From Vibrionales bacterium SWAT-3 (lineage in GTDB: Bacteria > Pseudomonadota > Gammaproteobacteria > Enterobacterales > Vibrionaceae), in assembly GCA_000169995.1 (NCBI GenBank), contig AAZW01000019.1, positions 1 to 64,000 on the forward strand: a DNA stretch of 64,000 nt. Reading direction: 5' to 3'. How positions within the stretch are numbered: position 1 is the first letter of the stretch; the number at the start of each line of letters is the position of its first letter. Shown piece by piece: positions 18,132-27,667 of this stretch. The notes under the pieces were generated by a model that saw nothing but the letters and a program-made list of their open reading frames with translations, was not told the DNA's origin and did not search any database. The position numbers and the translations under genes were made by a program.

Positions 18132-19115
18132 CTAACTTTTCGTCAGTGGCATTTCAACAAACTGTTGATGATCTGATTGATGACTCATCCACGCGGATTG
18201 GCCAATTCTTAACGCTTTTTGGTGACTGCCTGATAGCTTCACTCTCGGCAGATACTGGCTATTTACCTTCATATAGAGGGCATACTTGGTATTCACTCCC
18301 ATATAGCTTCTAACCATATGGTCCAGCGCAAGAACCATCTCTTTGTCACTGCGTATTTTTAAGTAATGCTGATAGTCTTGAGGGCAAATTTTTATGTTGA
18401 GTTTCTGCCCCGTCATTGGCGTCGACATCCCGACCAACGCCCCCATTCCCAATTGATGATTGTTTCCGGCTTGGCCAATTTGAGTTAACGAACACTCTGT
18501 TAGAGGCAAATACTCTAGGCCACTGCGTTCAACCTCAAACTCCGACTCGAAGTAATCTTCTAACATCGACTTAAGCGCCAATGGGCAGGTTAATTTCAAC
18601 CCTAATAAGCCGGTATATTGCACCAAATGAGATTCCGGCATTGGTGCCTTATCTCCAGTCTGCCCAGCCAAACTGGAAAGCATTTCAGTAATAGATTGAC
18701 GGTCACGATTCCAATGAAACGCCTCTTCCTCAATCTGATACGTCAGCTCGTGCTTTTGCTTTGTTTCGCAGTACAAGCGGTAGTAACGGTTATTAAACAT
18801 GTCGAAGAAGTCGAGTGGCGCTTCATCACCAAGTTCAAAACGCGCTTTTAGTGCATCGCCATACATCGCTCTTGGCATCGATCCAGAGTTGCCAGACAAA
18901 GCCGCCAATGATGTCTTTACCGTAAATTCACCCTCTCGCTCCGAAGTAACCGTAGAGACTTCTGCTTGATAGTAAGCTGGGAGAATTTCCGCACTGAACC
19001 TCACTTCAGGTCGCTGAGCCTTTAAATGAGCCTGATGCTTGAAGACCTGCCACGCTTTTTCTAGCTGCCCCTCAAACGCACCATAAGCGAAACGGCTTAC
19101 AACAAACTCTTGCAC
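18132..19115 (-). CDS. tssG: T6SS baseplate protein TssG
   Basis: 327 residues of the TssG (ImpH/VasB) family. Visible features are ALSGNSGSMP in the first third, the central FDMFNNRYYRLYCETKQKHE helix region and a C-terminal beta-rich domain with VKLSGSHQKALRIGQSAW. TssG forms the baseplate wedge with two TssF. The start overlaps the tssF end by 19 bp, the usual coupling in this pair. Confidence 0.92.
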   Translation of the reverse strand: MQEFVVSRFAYGAFEGQLEKAWQVFKHQAHLKAQRPEVRFSAEILPAYYQAEVSTVTSEREGEFTVKTSLAALSGNSGSMPRAMYGDALKARFELGDEAPLDFFDMFNNRYYRLYCETKQKHELTYQIEEEAFHWNRDRQSITEMLSSLAGQTGDKAPMPESHLVQYTGLLGLKLTCPLALKSMLEDYFESEFEVERSGLEYLPLTECSLTQIGQAGNNHQLGMGALVGMSTPMTGQKLNIKICPQDYQHYLKIRSDKEMVLALDHMVRSYMGVNTKYALYMKVNSQYLPRVKLSGSHQKALRIGQSAWMSHQSDHQQFVEMPLTKS

Positions 19116-20878
19116 CCAGTTCTCCTCGGGAAGGACAGGTAAACACCGTCTTGGCCTTCCAAATAAATATCCACTTGAGTAAAGCTGTTGAAGCCTGCGA
19201 AATAAGCGAAGAAGTGGTCAAGCAAATGACCAAAGAGCGATACGCCTCCGTTGACATTGCTTGCGTCTAACGTCACCGAAATTTTTGTGCCGTAAGCAAA
19301 ACATGTTTTTCCTGACACACGGATCGGAGCCACCACTTGCTCCTGCTCGATATTTTGCAGAGACTCGATATAGATGTGGTTTTGCACCGCTTGGTTGTGG
19401 TTATACAAATCAAACACATTTTTCAGCGTAGCGGTTGGGTCATCCGTCCCTAGAATCGCGTGATAGTTAAAGTGCAAATGGCAAAGCAGTGCCCATACAT
19501 TCTTATTTGCGTCACGACTACGCACTGGCAAGGTTGGGCGGCGCAGCAAGTTCATAGCCGCTGGAATCGTAAGAGATTCTCGACATGTCACTTGGCTGTT
19601 TACAGGCAATGAGCCTGCTCGAATGCCATCAGTCGCGGTTGTCGTCACCGACCAAACTCTCGACGACATCGTGGCACTAACATGCCCAATATCAGCCACT
19701 TTTAAGCCACTGCGAAGCACGCCTCTTTCGTGGGTATCCTGTACGAGCTGCCAACGAAGTGCAGTCTCTGTACTGCTGTACTTGTCTCCGTAGATCTGAC
19801 AGACCTGAAACGGTTCGCCCTCCGTCACGTCTAGCACCTCATCAACAGAAAATACTTCCAAATCATTACCCTGACTTGCATCAAGATAAATTGGGTACTG
19901 CTTTTGAGTGAAGTCGATTTGCAGAGGTTCTGACACTTTGGTTTGCAGGTTCACCAATGGTGTACAAAACAGAGAAAAATGTTGTGCTTGAATGCTACGA
20001 GCTTGCACCACACTCATCTCATTCAAGAAAATCTGAATACGAAACTCTGAGCCGATCGCTTGTTGCATGACATTGCCAAGGTCTAATTTGAATCCTTGAA
20101 ATCTTTCAGGGAACATGAAGAACTCGGTCAGCAACTTAAAGCCGCCAAAGCTTGCTGCTTGATACGGTAAAATAGTGTCATTCACATCGAAGCGAATTGG
20201 CTGCAGTGCAGACTTACCTAATGAGTAGCTCTTGCCATTATTCTGGATACAAACCTGACAGCGCCCGTGGGCGAGTACATCATACAAACGCAACGCGAAG
20301 TGGCTTTCACCTTTGAGATGCAGTTTCAACTGGTCAATATCCAGATCACGCAACACGATACCGCTGTCGGTAGCTTTAATCGTCAGCTCCAACATCGCTT
20401 TTGCGTTTTCTGCACCCGCAGGCTTAGCCAGTTCAAATGGCGCAAACAGCACTTCAGCCGAAGCAACTTGAATTGGCAGCAGCGCTATATCTTCGGAAGT
20501 GCGAAACACCACTGGCTCACCAGATTCACTCGCGACATCAAATTCTGTGCCTTTAGGTATACTGTGCTTTGCATTCGCTTCTTCAAAAATAGCGAAGTCC
20601 AACATGCTGTATGACGGCACTGGCCTTAGATAATGCGGGAACAACAAGTTCACCAAGCTTTCTGTCAGCTCTGGGTAAGACTCATCCAAGCGCTGCTGCA
20701 GTTTGCCGTTCATCAAGGCAACACTTTCAATTAAACGCGCGATCTGAGGATCATCAATACTGTCTTTACGCATTCCCAACGCACGAGCCGTCCCCGGATG
20801 ACGTTCCGCGAACTGAGAGGCTTCATTGCGAATAAAGCGCAGTTCCTGTTCAAAATAGGAAAGCAATGAATCAGACAA
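19097..20878 (-). CDS. tssF: T6SS baseplate protein TssF
   Basis: 593 residues, typical for TssF (ImpG/VasA). The N-terminus LLSYFEQELRFIRNEASQFA and the following ERHPGTARALGM are family signatures, as is PELTESLVNLLFPHYLRPVPS near residue 65-85. It forms the phage gp6-like baseplate wedge with TssG. The gene overlaps tssE by 8 bp upstream and tssG by 19 bp downstream. Confidence 0.94.
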   Translation of the reverse strand: MSDSLLSYFEQELRFIRNEASQFAERHPGTARALGMRKDSIDDPQIARLIESVALMNGKLQQRLDESYPELTESLVNLLFPHYLRPVPSYSMLDFAIFEEANAKHSIPKGTEFDVASESGEPVVFRTSEDIALLPIQVASAEVLFAPFELAKPAGAENAKAMLELTIKATDSGIVLRDLDIDQLKLHLKGESHFALRLYDVLAHGRCQVCIQNNGKSYSLGKSALQPIRFDVNDTILPYQAASFGGFKLLTEFFMFPERFQGFKLDLGNVMQQAIGSEFRIQIFLNEMSVVQARSIQAQHFSLFCTPLVNLQTKVSEPLQIDFTQKQYPIYLDASQGNDLEVFSVDEVLDVTEGEPFQVCQIYGDKYSSTETALRWQLVQDTHERGVLRSGLKVADIGHVSATMSSRVWSVTTTATDGIRAGSLPVNSQVTCRESLTIPAAMNLLRRPTLPVRSRDANKNVWALLCHLHFNYHAILGTDDPTATLKNVFDLYNHNQAVQNHIYIESLQNIEQEQVVAPIRVSGKTCFAYGTKISVTLDASNVNGGVSLFGHLLDHFFAYFAGFNSFTQVDIYLEGQDGVYLSFPRRTGCKSLL

Positions 20879-21287
20879 AATTCGACTTCCTTACATCTAG
20901 TTTGTTGCTGCTCAAATCCAAAAAAGAATCCAGTACGATCGCCTCATCACCGAGCTCTGAATGCACCACGGCGGAAAGGCGAAAACTCAATTGGTTGCTA
21001 CCCAATTCCCCTTCTTGAACATCAATCTCTACCTGGCTCAGGCGAGGTTCGAAGTTTCGGATCAGCACTTCAATTTCTGCGACAATGTCACTGGTGTTGT
21101 TTTTACTTTGAGCGCGAGCCATGTTGCGCATACCGAACTCGGCAATCGTTCCTTTTTCCGATAAAAACATCTCTGAGCACAGAGGTGCTCGGCTGGAAAT
21201 AAGATCACAGACGTTATCAACAATCGCATCTCGAACGCTGTCGATATTGTCATTCCAGCTTTGGGTTAACTTAGCCATTAAGCTCAT
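20871..21287 (-). CDS. tssE: T6SS baseplate protein TssE (gp25-like)
   Basis: 138 residues of the gp25/lysozyme-like baseplate family. The conserved LLIRNFEPRL-type motif is present as VLIRNFEPRLSQVEIDV at about residues 72-88, containing the EPR core that contacts the sheath. TssE initiates sheath polymerisation on the baseplate. It overlaps the upstream tssC-like gene by 4 bp and tssF by 8 bp. Confidence 0.92.
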   Translation of the reverse strand: MSLMAKLTQSWNDNIDSVRDAIVDNVCDLISSRAPLCSEMFLSEKGTIAEFGMRNMARAQSKNNTSDIVAEIEVLIRNFEPRLSQVEIDVQEGELGSNQLSFRLSAVVHSELGDEAIVLDSFLDLSSNKLDVRKSNFV

Positions 21288-22639
21288 GATGTCTCTCCAA
21301 CCTCACTGCCAGATACCGAAGTTGTTAACACCACTTTCGCATCCATCATTTCGTATTGATATTGAGGCTGAAGCATGATCTCGCATAAGTAGCGGGTTTT
21401 ATCATGAGGAGCCTCTTCAATGCGTACATAGCAAGATCGCAGCGGGTATCGGGCAAGTACGGCATCCTCACCATAATTGACGTTGCTAATGAACTGCTCT
21501 AGCCATCGCTCTAGACTGCGTCGACAACTTTCTGCGCTGTCATATCGACCAACTTGGTCACGAATTTGAACCTTGATGTAATGGGCAAATCGGCAAGCCA
21601 TTAGGTTGGTTTGGAGCATACCGAGCTGACGTTGAGCTTCATCAGGCGCTTGCCAAACAGATTGATTGCTAAAGAAACCTTTATGGCCACTTAAGTAAAT
21701 ACTGGTTAAAGGCATGAATCCTTGAGACGACCAAAAACCATCATCTTCACTGTAGATGTCTACCTGTGCCTTAAGCTCTTTTGAGTCCTGAACGATCGCC
21801 CCATACGAACCTGTCTCATCGTAAGAACGCAGGAATCCAAACCAACTGATTCGGTCAAACTCTCGCATTACATTACCGAGCAAGAGGTAAGCGCTGCTGC
21901 CCCATAAGGCATATTTCTCTTGCTGGCATTCGTTAAAAACAAACCCAGCCTGATATTGACGATATGGTTGACGAATCAAATGTTCTGGCATCACCAAGTG
22001 CAAAAATCGTGATGAGCTTTTTTCTCGTAGCAGCTGCCAAGAAACAAAATCTCGACTAGTAAGAATGCGATCAATCCTCGCACTATCGTGAAGTAGCCTT
22101 CTCGGTTCATCACCAAAGAAAAACTCGTCGGTTCCGAGCACCATTGGGCAAAAAGAGAGCTCCCCTAGCTCAGAGAGCAGTTGAAGGGTGTAGAGATCGT
22201 CATACTCCTGATCATCGGCGTAATCAGCCGAGACCTTATGATCGACCATCACCATGCCAAATGGACTACCACCGGCGGTATCCAGCTCATTTGAATACAG
22301 CTTTCGGTATAGGGATGACTGCTTTAGATCGAAAGAGTAATTGAGATCTGCCGAAACCATACTCCAACTCAAGTCGAGCATTTTGATTTTGACTCGACGT
22401 TGGGATACTTGTTGCTGCGCTAACGATTTAAGCCCCGTCCAAGAGGCTTCTAACTGCTTATAGTTAGGGTGTTGGATAACGTCCGACAACTGTTCACTTA
22501 TTGACGTATCAATCTCGGAGATCAAACGAACCAACAATGCTTTGAATTGAGCCACCGACTGACTTTTTGCGCACACTAACAGCTCCTGCCAGGCAGGATT
22601 CTCAGCTAAAATGCGGTCAAATTTGGAATCTGTATACAT
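21284..22639 (-). CDS. Second TssC-like sheath protein
   Basis: 451 residues clearly related to TssC/VipB: LEASWTGLKSLAQQ (residues 64-77) and DTAGGSPFGMVMVDH (about 118-132) match the equivalent stretches of the neighbouring tssC (MEGSWLGLQKL and GTAGGQPYGALLGDY). It diverges elsewhere and is about 40 residues shorter. It follows tssC by 46 bp and overlaps tssE by 4 bp. Paralogous TssC copies occur in some T6SS clusters; a role as a sheath-end or cap subunit, or a minor sheath protein, is plausible but unproven. Confidence 0.85.
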   Translation of the reverse strand: MYTDSKFDRILAENPAWQELLVCAKSQSVAQFKALLVRLISEIDTSISEQLSDVIQHPNYKQLEASWTGLKSLAQQQVSQRRVKIKMLDLSWSMVSADLNYSFDLKQSSLYRKLYSNELDTAGGSPFGMVMVDHKVSADYADDQEYDDLYTLQLLSELGELSFCPMVLGTDEFFFGDEPRRLLHDSARIDRILTSRDFVSWQLLREKSSSRFLHLVMPEHLIRQPYRQYQAGFVFNECQQEKYALWGSSAYLLLGNVMREFDRISWFGFLRSYDETGSYGAIVQDSKELKAQVDIYSEDDGFWSSQGFMPLTSIYLSGHKGFFSNQSVWQAPDEAQRQLGMLQTNLMACRFAHYIKVQIRDQVGRYDSAESCRRSLERWLEQFISNVNYGEDAVLARYPLRSCYVRIEEAPHDKTRYLCEIMLQPQYQYEMMDAKVVLTTSVSGSEVGETS

Positions 22640-22685
22640 CAGCGACTCAGTTCAAAACATTCGGGGACAGCGCCCCCGAATAGAA

Positions 22686-24164
22686 TTAACCAGGAATGTT
22701 CGCAACCATTCGTAGTGAAGTGGTTAGCTCTTCCATTTGCAGCCAAGGGCGTAAGTAAGCCACTGCAGAGTAAGCACCCGGGCGTCCAGCTTGCTCTTCT
22801 ACTGTCACTTTCGCTTCAACCAATGGATGTGTTGCTTTCGCATCGTTACCAATCGCATTTGGGTTAACGTATTGGTTGATCCAAGAGTTCAACTCTTTCT
22901 CAACGTCGTTTGGATCAAGGTTTGAACCAATACGATCACGGCCCATTACTTTTAGGTACTGTGCGATTCGGCTGCTTGCCATTGTGTATGGAAGACGTGC
23001 TGAAATTGCCGCGTTTGCCGTTGCATCTGGGTCTGTGTACGTTTTTGGTTTATGCGCAGTCTGAGCACCCATAAACACCGCGTAGTTGGTGTTTTTGTAG
23101 TGAACTAGTGGCAAGAAGCCAAGATCACTCAGCTCTTTCTCACGCTCATCCGTTAGGTTAACTTCTGTCGGACATTGCTGTAGCAAGTCACCGGCATCAG
23201 AGTAGTGAGTGAAGTTTGGCAGGTTCTCAACTTTACCGCCGTTCTCAGTACCGCGGATCGCCGTACACCAACCGTACTTGGTGTAAGCTTGAGTCATTAG
23301 AAGACCAAACTCATACGCCGCATTGCTCCATACAAAATCGCCGTCTGAAGACACAACTTGCTGACCGTTGTCGCGAGTTTGAAGCTCTTCAAATGCAAAT
23401 GATTTAACTGGAACAGTTTCTGCACCGTAAGGAAGGCGAGCCATCGTTTTCGGTAGAGTCAGAGCAACGTAGCGTGAGTCATCGCTTTCACGGAATGCAT
23501 TCCAGCTTGCGTATGCTGGCGAATCAAAGCCTGCTGCAACTGGCTTGCCTTCAGAAAAGCTACTGAATGCGTTGAAGTCGAACATGCTTGCATTCGCGGC
23601 AGCAACGAAAGGTGCGTGAGACGCTGAAGCAACTTCACCCATGTAACGTAGCAGAGCAACGTCTTCATCACCGTAACCAAATTCGTAGTCACCTAGCAGT
23701 GCGCCGTATGGCTGACCACCAGCTGTACCAAATTCTTCTTGATAAACCATATTGAAGAAACGGCTGCGATCGATCGCTGGTGCATCTTCAAATTGCTCTA
23801 GCAATTCGTCTTTGGTGTAATCCGCCAGTTTGATTTTCAGATCTGGGCCTAGCTCGCTGTTTTTCACAAGCTTTTGCAAGCCTAGCCATGAGCCTTCCAT
23901 TTTTTGGAACTCACCGTTTTGCATCACCGTTGACAGCTGCTCAGAGATTTTGCTGTCTAGCGCGCTGATTGCTTTTTCAATCGTCAACGTTAGGTTCTTA
24001 TCCCAAGTCACTGTACCTTCCAGCGCTTGAGAAGCCATGATGCTCAATAGCTCTTTTGTCGTATCTACTGGTGTTTGTGCTGTTGCGTTGATCGCTCGGT
24101 CAAGAAAGCTCTGCGTTGCTTCTGCTTCAGTAGCACCTTGTACTGCTTGTTGTTCTACAGACAT
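22686..24164 (-). CDS. tssC: T6SS sheath large subunit TssC (VipB)
   Basis: 492 residues, the usual length. Family features include MEGSWLGLQKLVKNSE near 107, EFGTAGGQPYGALLGDYEFG near 148 and the C-terminal LRPWLQMEELTTSLRMVANIPG, which matches canonical TssC tails almost exactly. With TssB it builds the contractile sheath and contains the part recognised by ClpV after contraction. The ATG overlaps the tssB stop (TAATG). Confidence 0.96.
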   Translation of the reverse strand: MSVEQQAVQGATEAEATQSFLDRAINATAQTPVDTTKELLSIMASQALEGTVTWDKNLTLTIEKAISALDSKISEQLSTVMQNGEFQKMEGSWLGLQKLVKNSELGPDLKIKLADYTKDELLEQFEDAPAIDRSRFFNMVYQEEFGTAGGQPYGALLGDYEFGYGDEDVALLRYMGEVASASHAPFVAAANASMFDFNAFSSFSEGKPVAAGFDSPAYASWNAFRESDDSRYVALTLPKTMARLPYGAETVPVKSFAFEELQTRDNGQQVVSSDGDFVWSNAAYEFGLLMTQAYTKYGWCTAIRGTENGGKVENLPNFTHYSDAGDLLQQCPTEVNLTDEREKELSDLGFLPLVHYKNTNYAVFMGAQTAHKPKTYTDPDATANAAISARLPYTMASSRIAQYLKVMGRDRIGSNLDPNDVEKELNSWINQYVNPNAIGNDAKATHPLVEAKVTVEEQAGRPGAYSAVAYLRPWLQMEELTTSLRMVANIPG

Positions 24165-24673
24165 TATTCCGCTCCCTCTTTGCTCAAACCTAGTTCTTGA
24201 GCTAAACCGTTGATGGCATCTGCGCTTTGCAGAACTTCTTTCAGTAGACGCTCAAGATCTCTCGAACGATCGGCTTTGCTTAGCAGTACTTTTAGCTGGT
24301 TACGTGTTTCAACCAACTGCTTAAGCGGCTCAATTTGATCAACTAAGTTCTCTGGGTGGAAATCTTTCATCGAACGGAAGCTTAAGTTCACTTCAAACTG
24401 GCTATCATCATTAGCTAGCTTGTTATCAACCTTGTACGAAAGACGCGGGTGAATTTGACCCATCACTGTATCGAAGTTGTCTTTATCGATACCCGTGAAC
24501 TCTCGCTCTTCTAAATCAACTTTTTCTGATTCTGGTTTGTGGCCTGAAAAGTCGCCAATTACGCCAACAACAAACGGCAGCTCTTTCGTCTCTACAGCGC
24601 CGTTCGTTTCAACGTCATAAGTGATACTGACACGGTTCTTACTAACGCGCTTATGTTGTGAGTTCAATGCCAT
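24164..24673 (-). CDS. tssB: T6SS sheath small subunit TssB (VipA)
   Basis: 169 residues. The N-terminal SQHKRVSKNRVSITYDVETN and the following ELPFVVGVIGDFSG are hallmark TssB sequences; the C-terminal helices carry VETRNQLKVLLSKADRSRDLE. It pairs with TssC in the sheath. It lies 69 bp downstream of hcp, separated by a strong hairpin. Confidence 0.96.
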   Translation of the reverse strand: MALNSQHKRVSKNRVSITYDVETNGAVETKELPFVVGVIGDFSGHKPESEKVDLEEREFTGIDKDNFDTVMGQIHPRLSYKVDNKLANDDSQFEVNLSFRSMKDFHPENLVDQIEPLKQLVETRNQLKVLLSKADRSRDLERLLKEVLQSADAINGLAQELGLSKEGAE

Positions 24674-24704
24674 AACGGTGTCCTAAAATGAGATATTCAT
24701 GAAA

Positions 24705-24733
24705 TAGACATGCCACTGAACGTGGCATGTCTA
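24705..24733 (-). promoter_or_regulatory. Perfect RNA hairpin between hcp and tssB
   Basis: Arms TAGACATGCCAC (24705-24716) and GTGGCATGTCTA (24722-24733) pair perfectly over 12 bp with a 5-base loop. On the minus strand it is followed by only three T, so it is a weak terminator at best. It could act as a partial terminator or as a 3' stabiliser, leaving more hcp than tssBC transcript, which suits the high demand for Hcp. Confidence 0.7.
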
Positions 24734-24742
24734 ATGAAAGAA

Positions 24743-25273
24743 TTACTTACCAGAAGTCATTTTTCCGGTCGGTAGGTCGTAAGTCACAACACCACCGCTT
24801 TGTAGTTCACCACCTTCTTTCTCGTAGTGATGTTTCTGAGAAATAGAAGTGTAAGAAAGAGATAGGCTTTCGTACGGTTGAGAACCGTCAGTGCCGCTCA
24901 CGTTGTAAGAAACTAGACGTGCTTTTTCTAGCTTAACTTGGAAGTAAACGTCTGCACCTTGGCCATCGTTAGAAGGCTTAGTAAATGCAATCTCAACTGT
25001 TTTACCTTCTTTACCTGGGTTGAATAGGTAAGACAGTAGATCTTCAGAAGCACCATCGACTTCTTTAGTTACGCTAACTTCGCTTACGCCAACCATGCCT
25101 GAATCCGCATTGGTGCCGTTACCGATGTCCATAGCAACGTTACGAACGCCACCCCAAGAGTAAGAGTTGATTGCAAACCAACCGTCATTTTTACCTTCAG
25201 CCGTTTCTAGCTGACCGATAGTCGCTGCGCCCTCAACTTGAAGACCGCTTACACGCATGTAAATACTTGCCAT
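24743..25273 (-). CDS. hcp: T6SS tube protein Hcp
   Basis: 176 residues of the Hcp family: starts MASIYMRVSG, contains GWFAINSYSWGG near residue 31, ISQKHHYE near 143 and a Gly-rich tail. Hexamers stack to form the inner tube carrying VgrG and effectors. The standard size leaves no room for a fused effector domain. It lies 26 bp downstream of tssA with a TAAGGAAAA ribosome site, and 69 bp before tssB across the hairpin. Confidence 0.96.
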   Translation of the reverse strand: MASIYMRVSGLQVEGAATIGQLETAEGKNDGWFAINSYSWGGVRNVAMDIGNGTNADSGMVGVSEVSVTKEVDGASEDLLSYLFNPGKEGKTVEIAFTKPSNDGQGADVYFQVKLEKARLVSYNVSGTDGSQPYESLSLSYTSISQKHHYEKEGGELQSGGVVTYDLPTGKMTSGK

Positions 25274-25299
25274 GATTTTTCCTTATTTTTTAAACACAA

Positions 25300-26691
25300 T
25301 TACCAACTCAGAGCCGACGTAGCGGATGATTGTGGTTTTTCATCTTGCTTAGATTGGGTATCTACAGGGGAAGTCTGAGATACATGCTCTTCGACACTTG
25401 GCGGCTCCGAAACGGGAGGCGTCGCTTGAGGTGTCTGGGGGCTTTCAATGTCCACCGTTGGAGTACTCATCTCCGGCAGCAAAACCTGATCGAGATGATT
25501 CAATCCAGCGGCATTAAAAATCGTACTAAGAGCGTCACCGTTTTGTTCCGACATCATTTCTTGCAGCAACTCAGGTAAGGATAAATATCCCCATCGAATC
25601 GCTTTTTCTAACAAGAATGAAATTGGGCTATGCGGTTCGCTCTGGCGAAAATAATCAGAGACTTCTCTCAGCAAATGGAAAGCTAAGTCTCGGTTCATGT
25701 TGTTAAAGTTACCCAGTTCAGAGAGATTTCCTGCGTGTAAGTGTTGGCTTACGGTCTGAGCCTGCTCCGATGGCATAGGTATTGGCTCTATCTGTTTTGG
25801 ATCCATATGGTTTGGCTGATCACCTTCAGAAACTGAACTTTCGGCAACCTCTTGCTCTACTGCCTTGGCCTCCGCTTTCGGGGCCAACTTAATTCCGCTT
25901 AAATGAACCAAAGCGTTTTCAACGAGGGTAAGCAGTGACTTCGCAAATCCAAAGTTGGTAGTTTGACTGCCTACAGACTGACAATGAGTGCTCACTAACG
26001 TAGACAAACGCTCCAACTGGAAGATACAACGTTTGGCATTTTCCATCTTGAATTGAATCGCGGAACGCTCTTGAGCCACCGTGGTGGTAAGCGTAGATTT
26101 CAGTTGGCTGATTTCGCCTTTTCTCTCTGCACTTTGAAAATCAAAAAACGTCACTTCCCCAACTAAGGGCAGTTGCAGCATCGGGGCATAGAGAATCGAG
26201 CTTTCCTCGCTATCACCAACTAATTGGAAAAATGCTTTAACTTTCGCATCAGCTTGCTCTCTCTCTTTGCCCTTATCATCATCAGATTTGAGCTTTTCAA
26301 CTGGCAGTACAGGGTTGAGGTGATCCCAGTACTTCTCACTTAAATCGGCTAACCACTCAAGGCTATTCGCAGCACTTTCTAACGTGGTATCGAGAAGGAA
26401 TTGAGCGGCAACAAACCATGAGATGAGCTCGATATCTCTGGTTGTCTTTGAAAACTGTTCGAACAAGCTGTCTGAAAGAGTCTTCCAGCTATTTAGACAT
26501 GCCTCTTGTAACGCGTCTTTCTCGTCAGCACTGGGGTTTTGACTTAGCTTACGCAGCGCTGTTTGCGCGACATTAAATTCATTACGTAATGGGCGAAAAG
26601 CACCTTTATCCAGTTTAAGGTAAACGCCACAGATAGAATCATCACTCAGAGGTGTAGAAAGTTGCTCAATTTGATGCTTTGAAAAAGGCAT
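25300..26691 (-). CDS. tssA: T6SS TssA (ImpA N-terminal family)
   Basis: 463 residues. The N-terminal ImpA_N domain (about 1-120) includes ISWFVAAQFLLDTTLESAA near 110 and the loop EKYWDHLNPVLP near 136-147, a TssA hallmark. The middle is acidic and the C-terminal half carries FHLLREVSDYFRQSEPHSP near 335-353, then a low-complexity Pro/Ser/Gln tail. TssA primes tube and sheath assembly at the baseplate. It is the first gene of the leftward operon; its promoter must lie in the AT-rich region 26692-27371. Confidence 0.9.
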   Translation of the reverse strand: MPFSKHQIEQLSTPLSDDSICGVYLKLDKGAFRPLRNEFNVAQTALRKLSQNPSADEKDALQEACLNSWKTLSDSLFEQFSKTTRDIELISWFVAAQFLLDTTLESAANSLEWLADLSEKYWDHLNPVLPVEKLKSDDDKGKEREQADAKVKAFFQLVGDSEESSILYAPMLQLPLVGEVTFFDFQSAERKGEISQLKSTLTTTVAQERSAIQFKMENAKRCIFQLERLSTLVSTHCQSVGSQTTNFGFAKSLLTLVENALVHLSGIKLAPKAEAKAVEQEVAESSVSEGDQPNHMDPKQIEPIPMPSEQAQTVSQHLHAGNLSELGNFNNMNRDLAFHLLREVSDYFRQSEPHSPISFLLEKAIRWGYLSLPELLQEMMSEQNGDALSTIFNAAGLNHLDQVLLPEMSTPTVDIESPQTPQATPPVSEPPSVEEHVSQTSPVDTQSKQDEKPQSSATSALSW

Positions 26692-27371
26692 AGGTTCCTG
26701 CTCTATTGGGTTAATCAGCCGACTATTCGCTTAAGTGCTAATAAAGTTCAATCGCTATTTTCTGTATTTTTAGATAAGGAAAAACGGTAGAGGTATTGAG
26801 TTAGTTCAACCTGCCAAATTCTTATTTGCGCAGCAAAAATAACATTTTACTAATATTGTTTCATACTAAGTGGCAAATTTATTAATTGCCAAGATTATAT
26901 CTTTGAGATGAATTATAGAAAGACCCATTCACGCCATGTTTGGGGGATTTTTAGGCCATACAACCTCTTTAAAATAACACTACAAAAAGAAATGAAATTA
27001 GATAAATTGCTGATTTTGTTTGAATTAAAACAAATCAAGCATGATAGAGCCTTATATATTAACAATGTCTTAAATATCCCCTCAAAGATATAGCCATCAT
27101 AAAAACATGAACGCCCTAGCGCAGCGTCTTAAAAATGAAACAAATTTGAGAATAAAAATAACCGCAAAGTAATCGATTACATCTTATTCAGATAATAATT
27201 AAATAAACAAATTACCTTGAATTAAGGTCTAACTCGAAATAGATTAAATGTACAGAGCATGAAAGTTGATACCAACACATCAAGTAATAATAATATCAAT
27301 TATTATGTAATAATTTCGAATGTTCATCCAATAAACAGCCTTTTAGAACTGTTTATTTAATAGTGAATTAA
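26692..27371. promoter_or_regulatory. AT-rich divergent control region between tssA and vgrG
   Basis: 680 bp with no convincing gene, much richer in A and T than the flanks. It must hold the divergent promoters of the tssA operon (leftward) and vgrG (rightward). I found no convincing sigma-54 element with the correct GG-to-GC spacing and no sigma-54 activator gene in the cluster. The AT-richness would favour binding by H-NS-like silencers (inference). The only clear symmetric element is at 26871-26891. Confidence 0.6.
26871..26891. promoter_or_regulatory. Inverted repeat TGGCAA-N9-TTGCCA
   Basis: Arms of 6 bp (26871-26876 and 26886-26891) separated by 9 A/T bases, 180 bp upstream of tssA. 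The symmetry and position suggest an operator for a dimeric regulator. No regulator is encoded within the cluster, so the binding protein is unknown. Confidence 0.4.
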
Positions 27372-27662
27372 GTGAATATGAGCAATAACGAATTAAAGCA
27401 CCAAACCCGCTCCCTCACCATTAAGCTTTCAGATAACAAAAGTTATATCGTCACCCAATTAATTGGGGAAGAAAGCGTATCCGGCGGTTGTCAGTTTTCC
27501 GTTTCCATCGCAGCCAACATGGAGATCGATACCAAAAACCTAGGCAAAGCCGTTTGTGTGTCTTATGAGTTTGATTCTGGAAAGCGCTTTTTTTCAGGCA
27601 TATGTAGCACTCTGCAATTCACAGGATACAGCAAAGACAAGCACCAGTTTATTATCAAGTAG
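27372..27662 (+). CDS. vgrG: VgrG N-terminal fragment
   Basis: 96 residues matching the start of VgrG (gp27-like domain): RSLTIKLSDNKSYIV, a Gly-rich VSGGCQFSVSI stretch and GKRFFSGICS. It stops at a TAG (27660-27662) after HQFIIK, while the rest of VgrG continues in another frame 6 bp later. Adding one A to the AA before GTAGAG joins the proteins as HQFIIK-VEILDPLSLLQ, exactly the expected sequence. This is either a real frameshift that kills the only vgrG of the window or an indel error. Another start at 27378 is possible. Confidence 0.8.
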   Translation: MNMSNNELKHQTRSLTIKLSDNKSYIVTQLIGEESVSGGCQFSVSIAANMEIDTKNLGKAVCVSYEFDSGKRFFSGICSTLQFTGYSKDKHQFIIK

Positions 27663-27667
27663 AGATA

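Noticed and set aside
26908..27093. 61-residue frame in the AT-rich gap upstream of vgrG
   Set aside because: Lys/Leu/Ile-rich translation of AT-rich DNA, no ribosome site, no recognisable domain.
26692..27371. Sigma-54 promoter for the T6SS operons
   Set aside because: TGGCA-type matches near 26815 and 26871 do not have the required GG-to-GC spacing, and no sigma-54 activator is encoded in the cluster.
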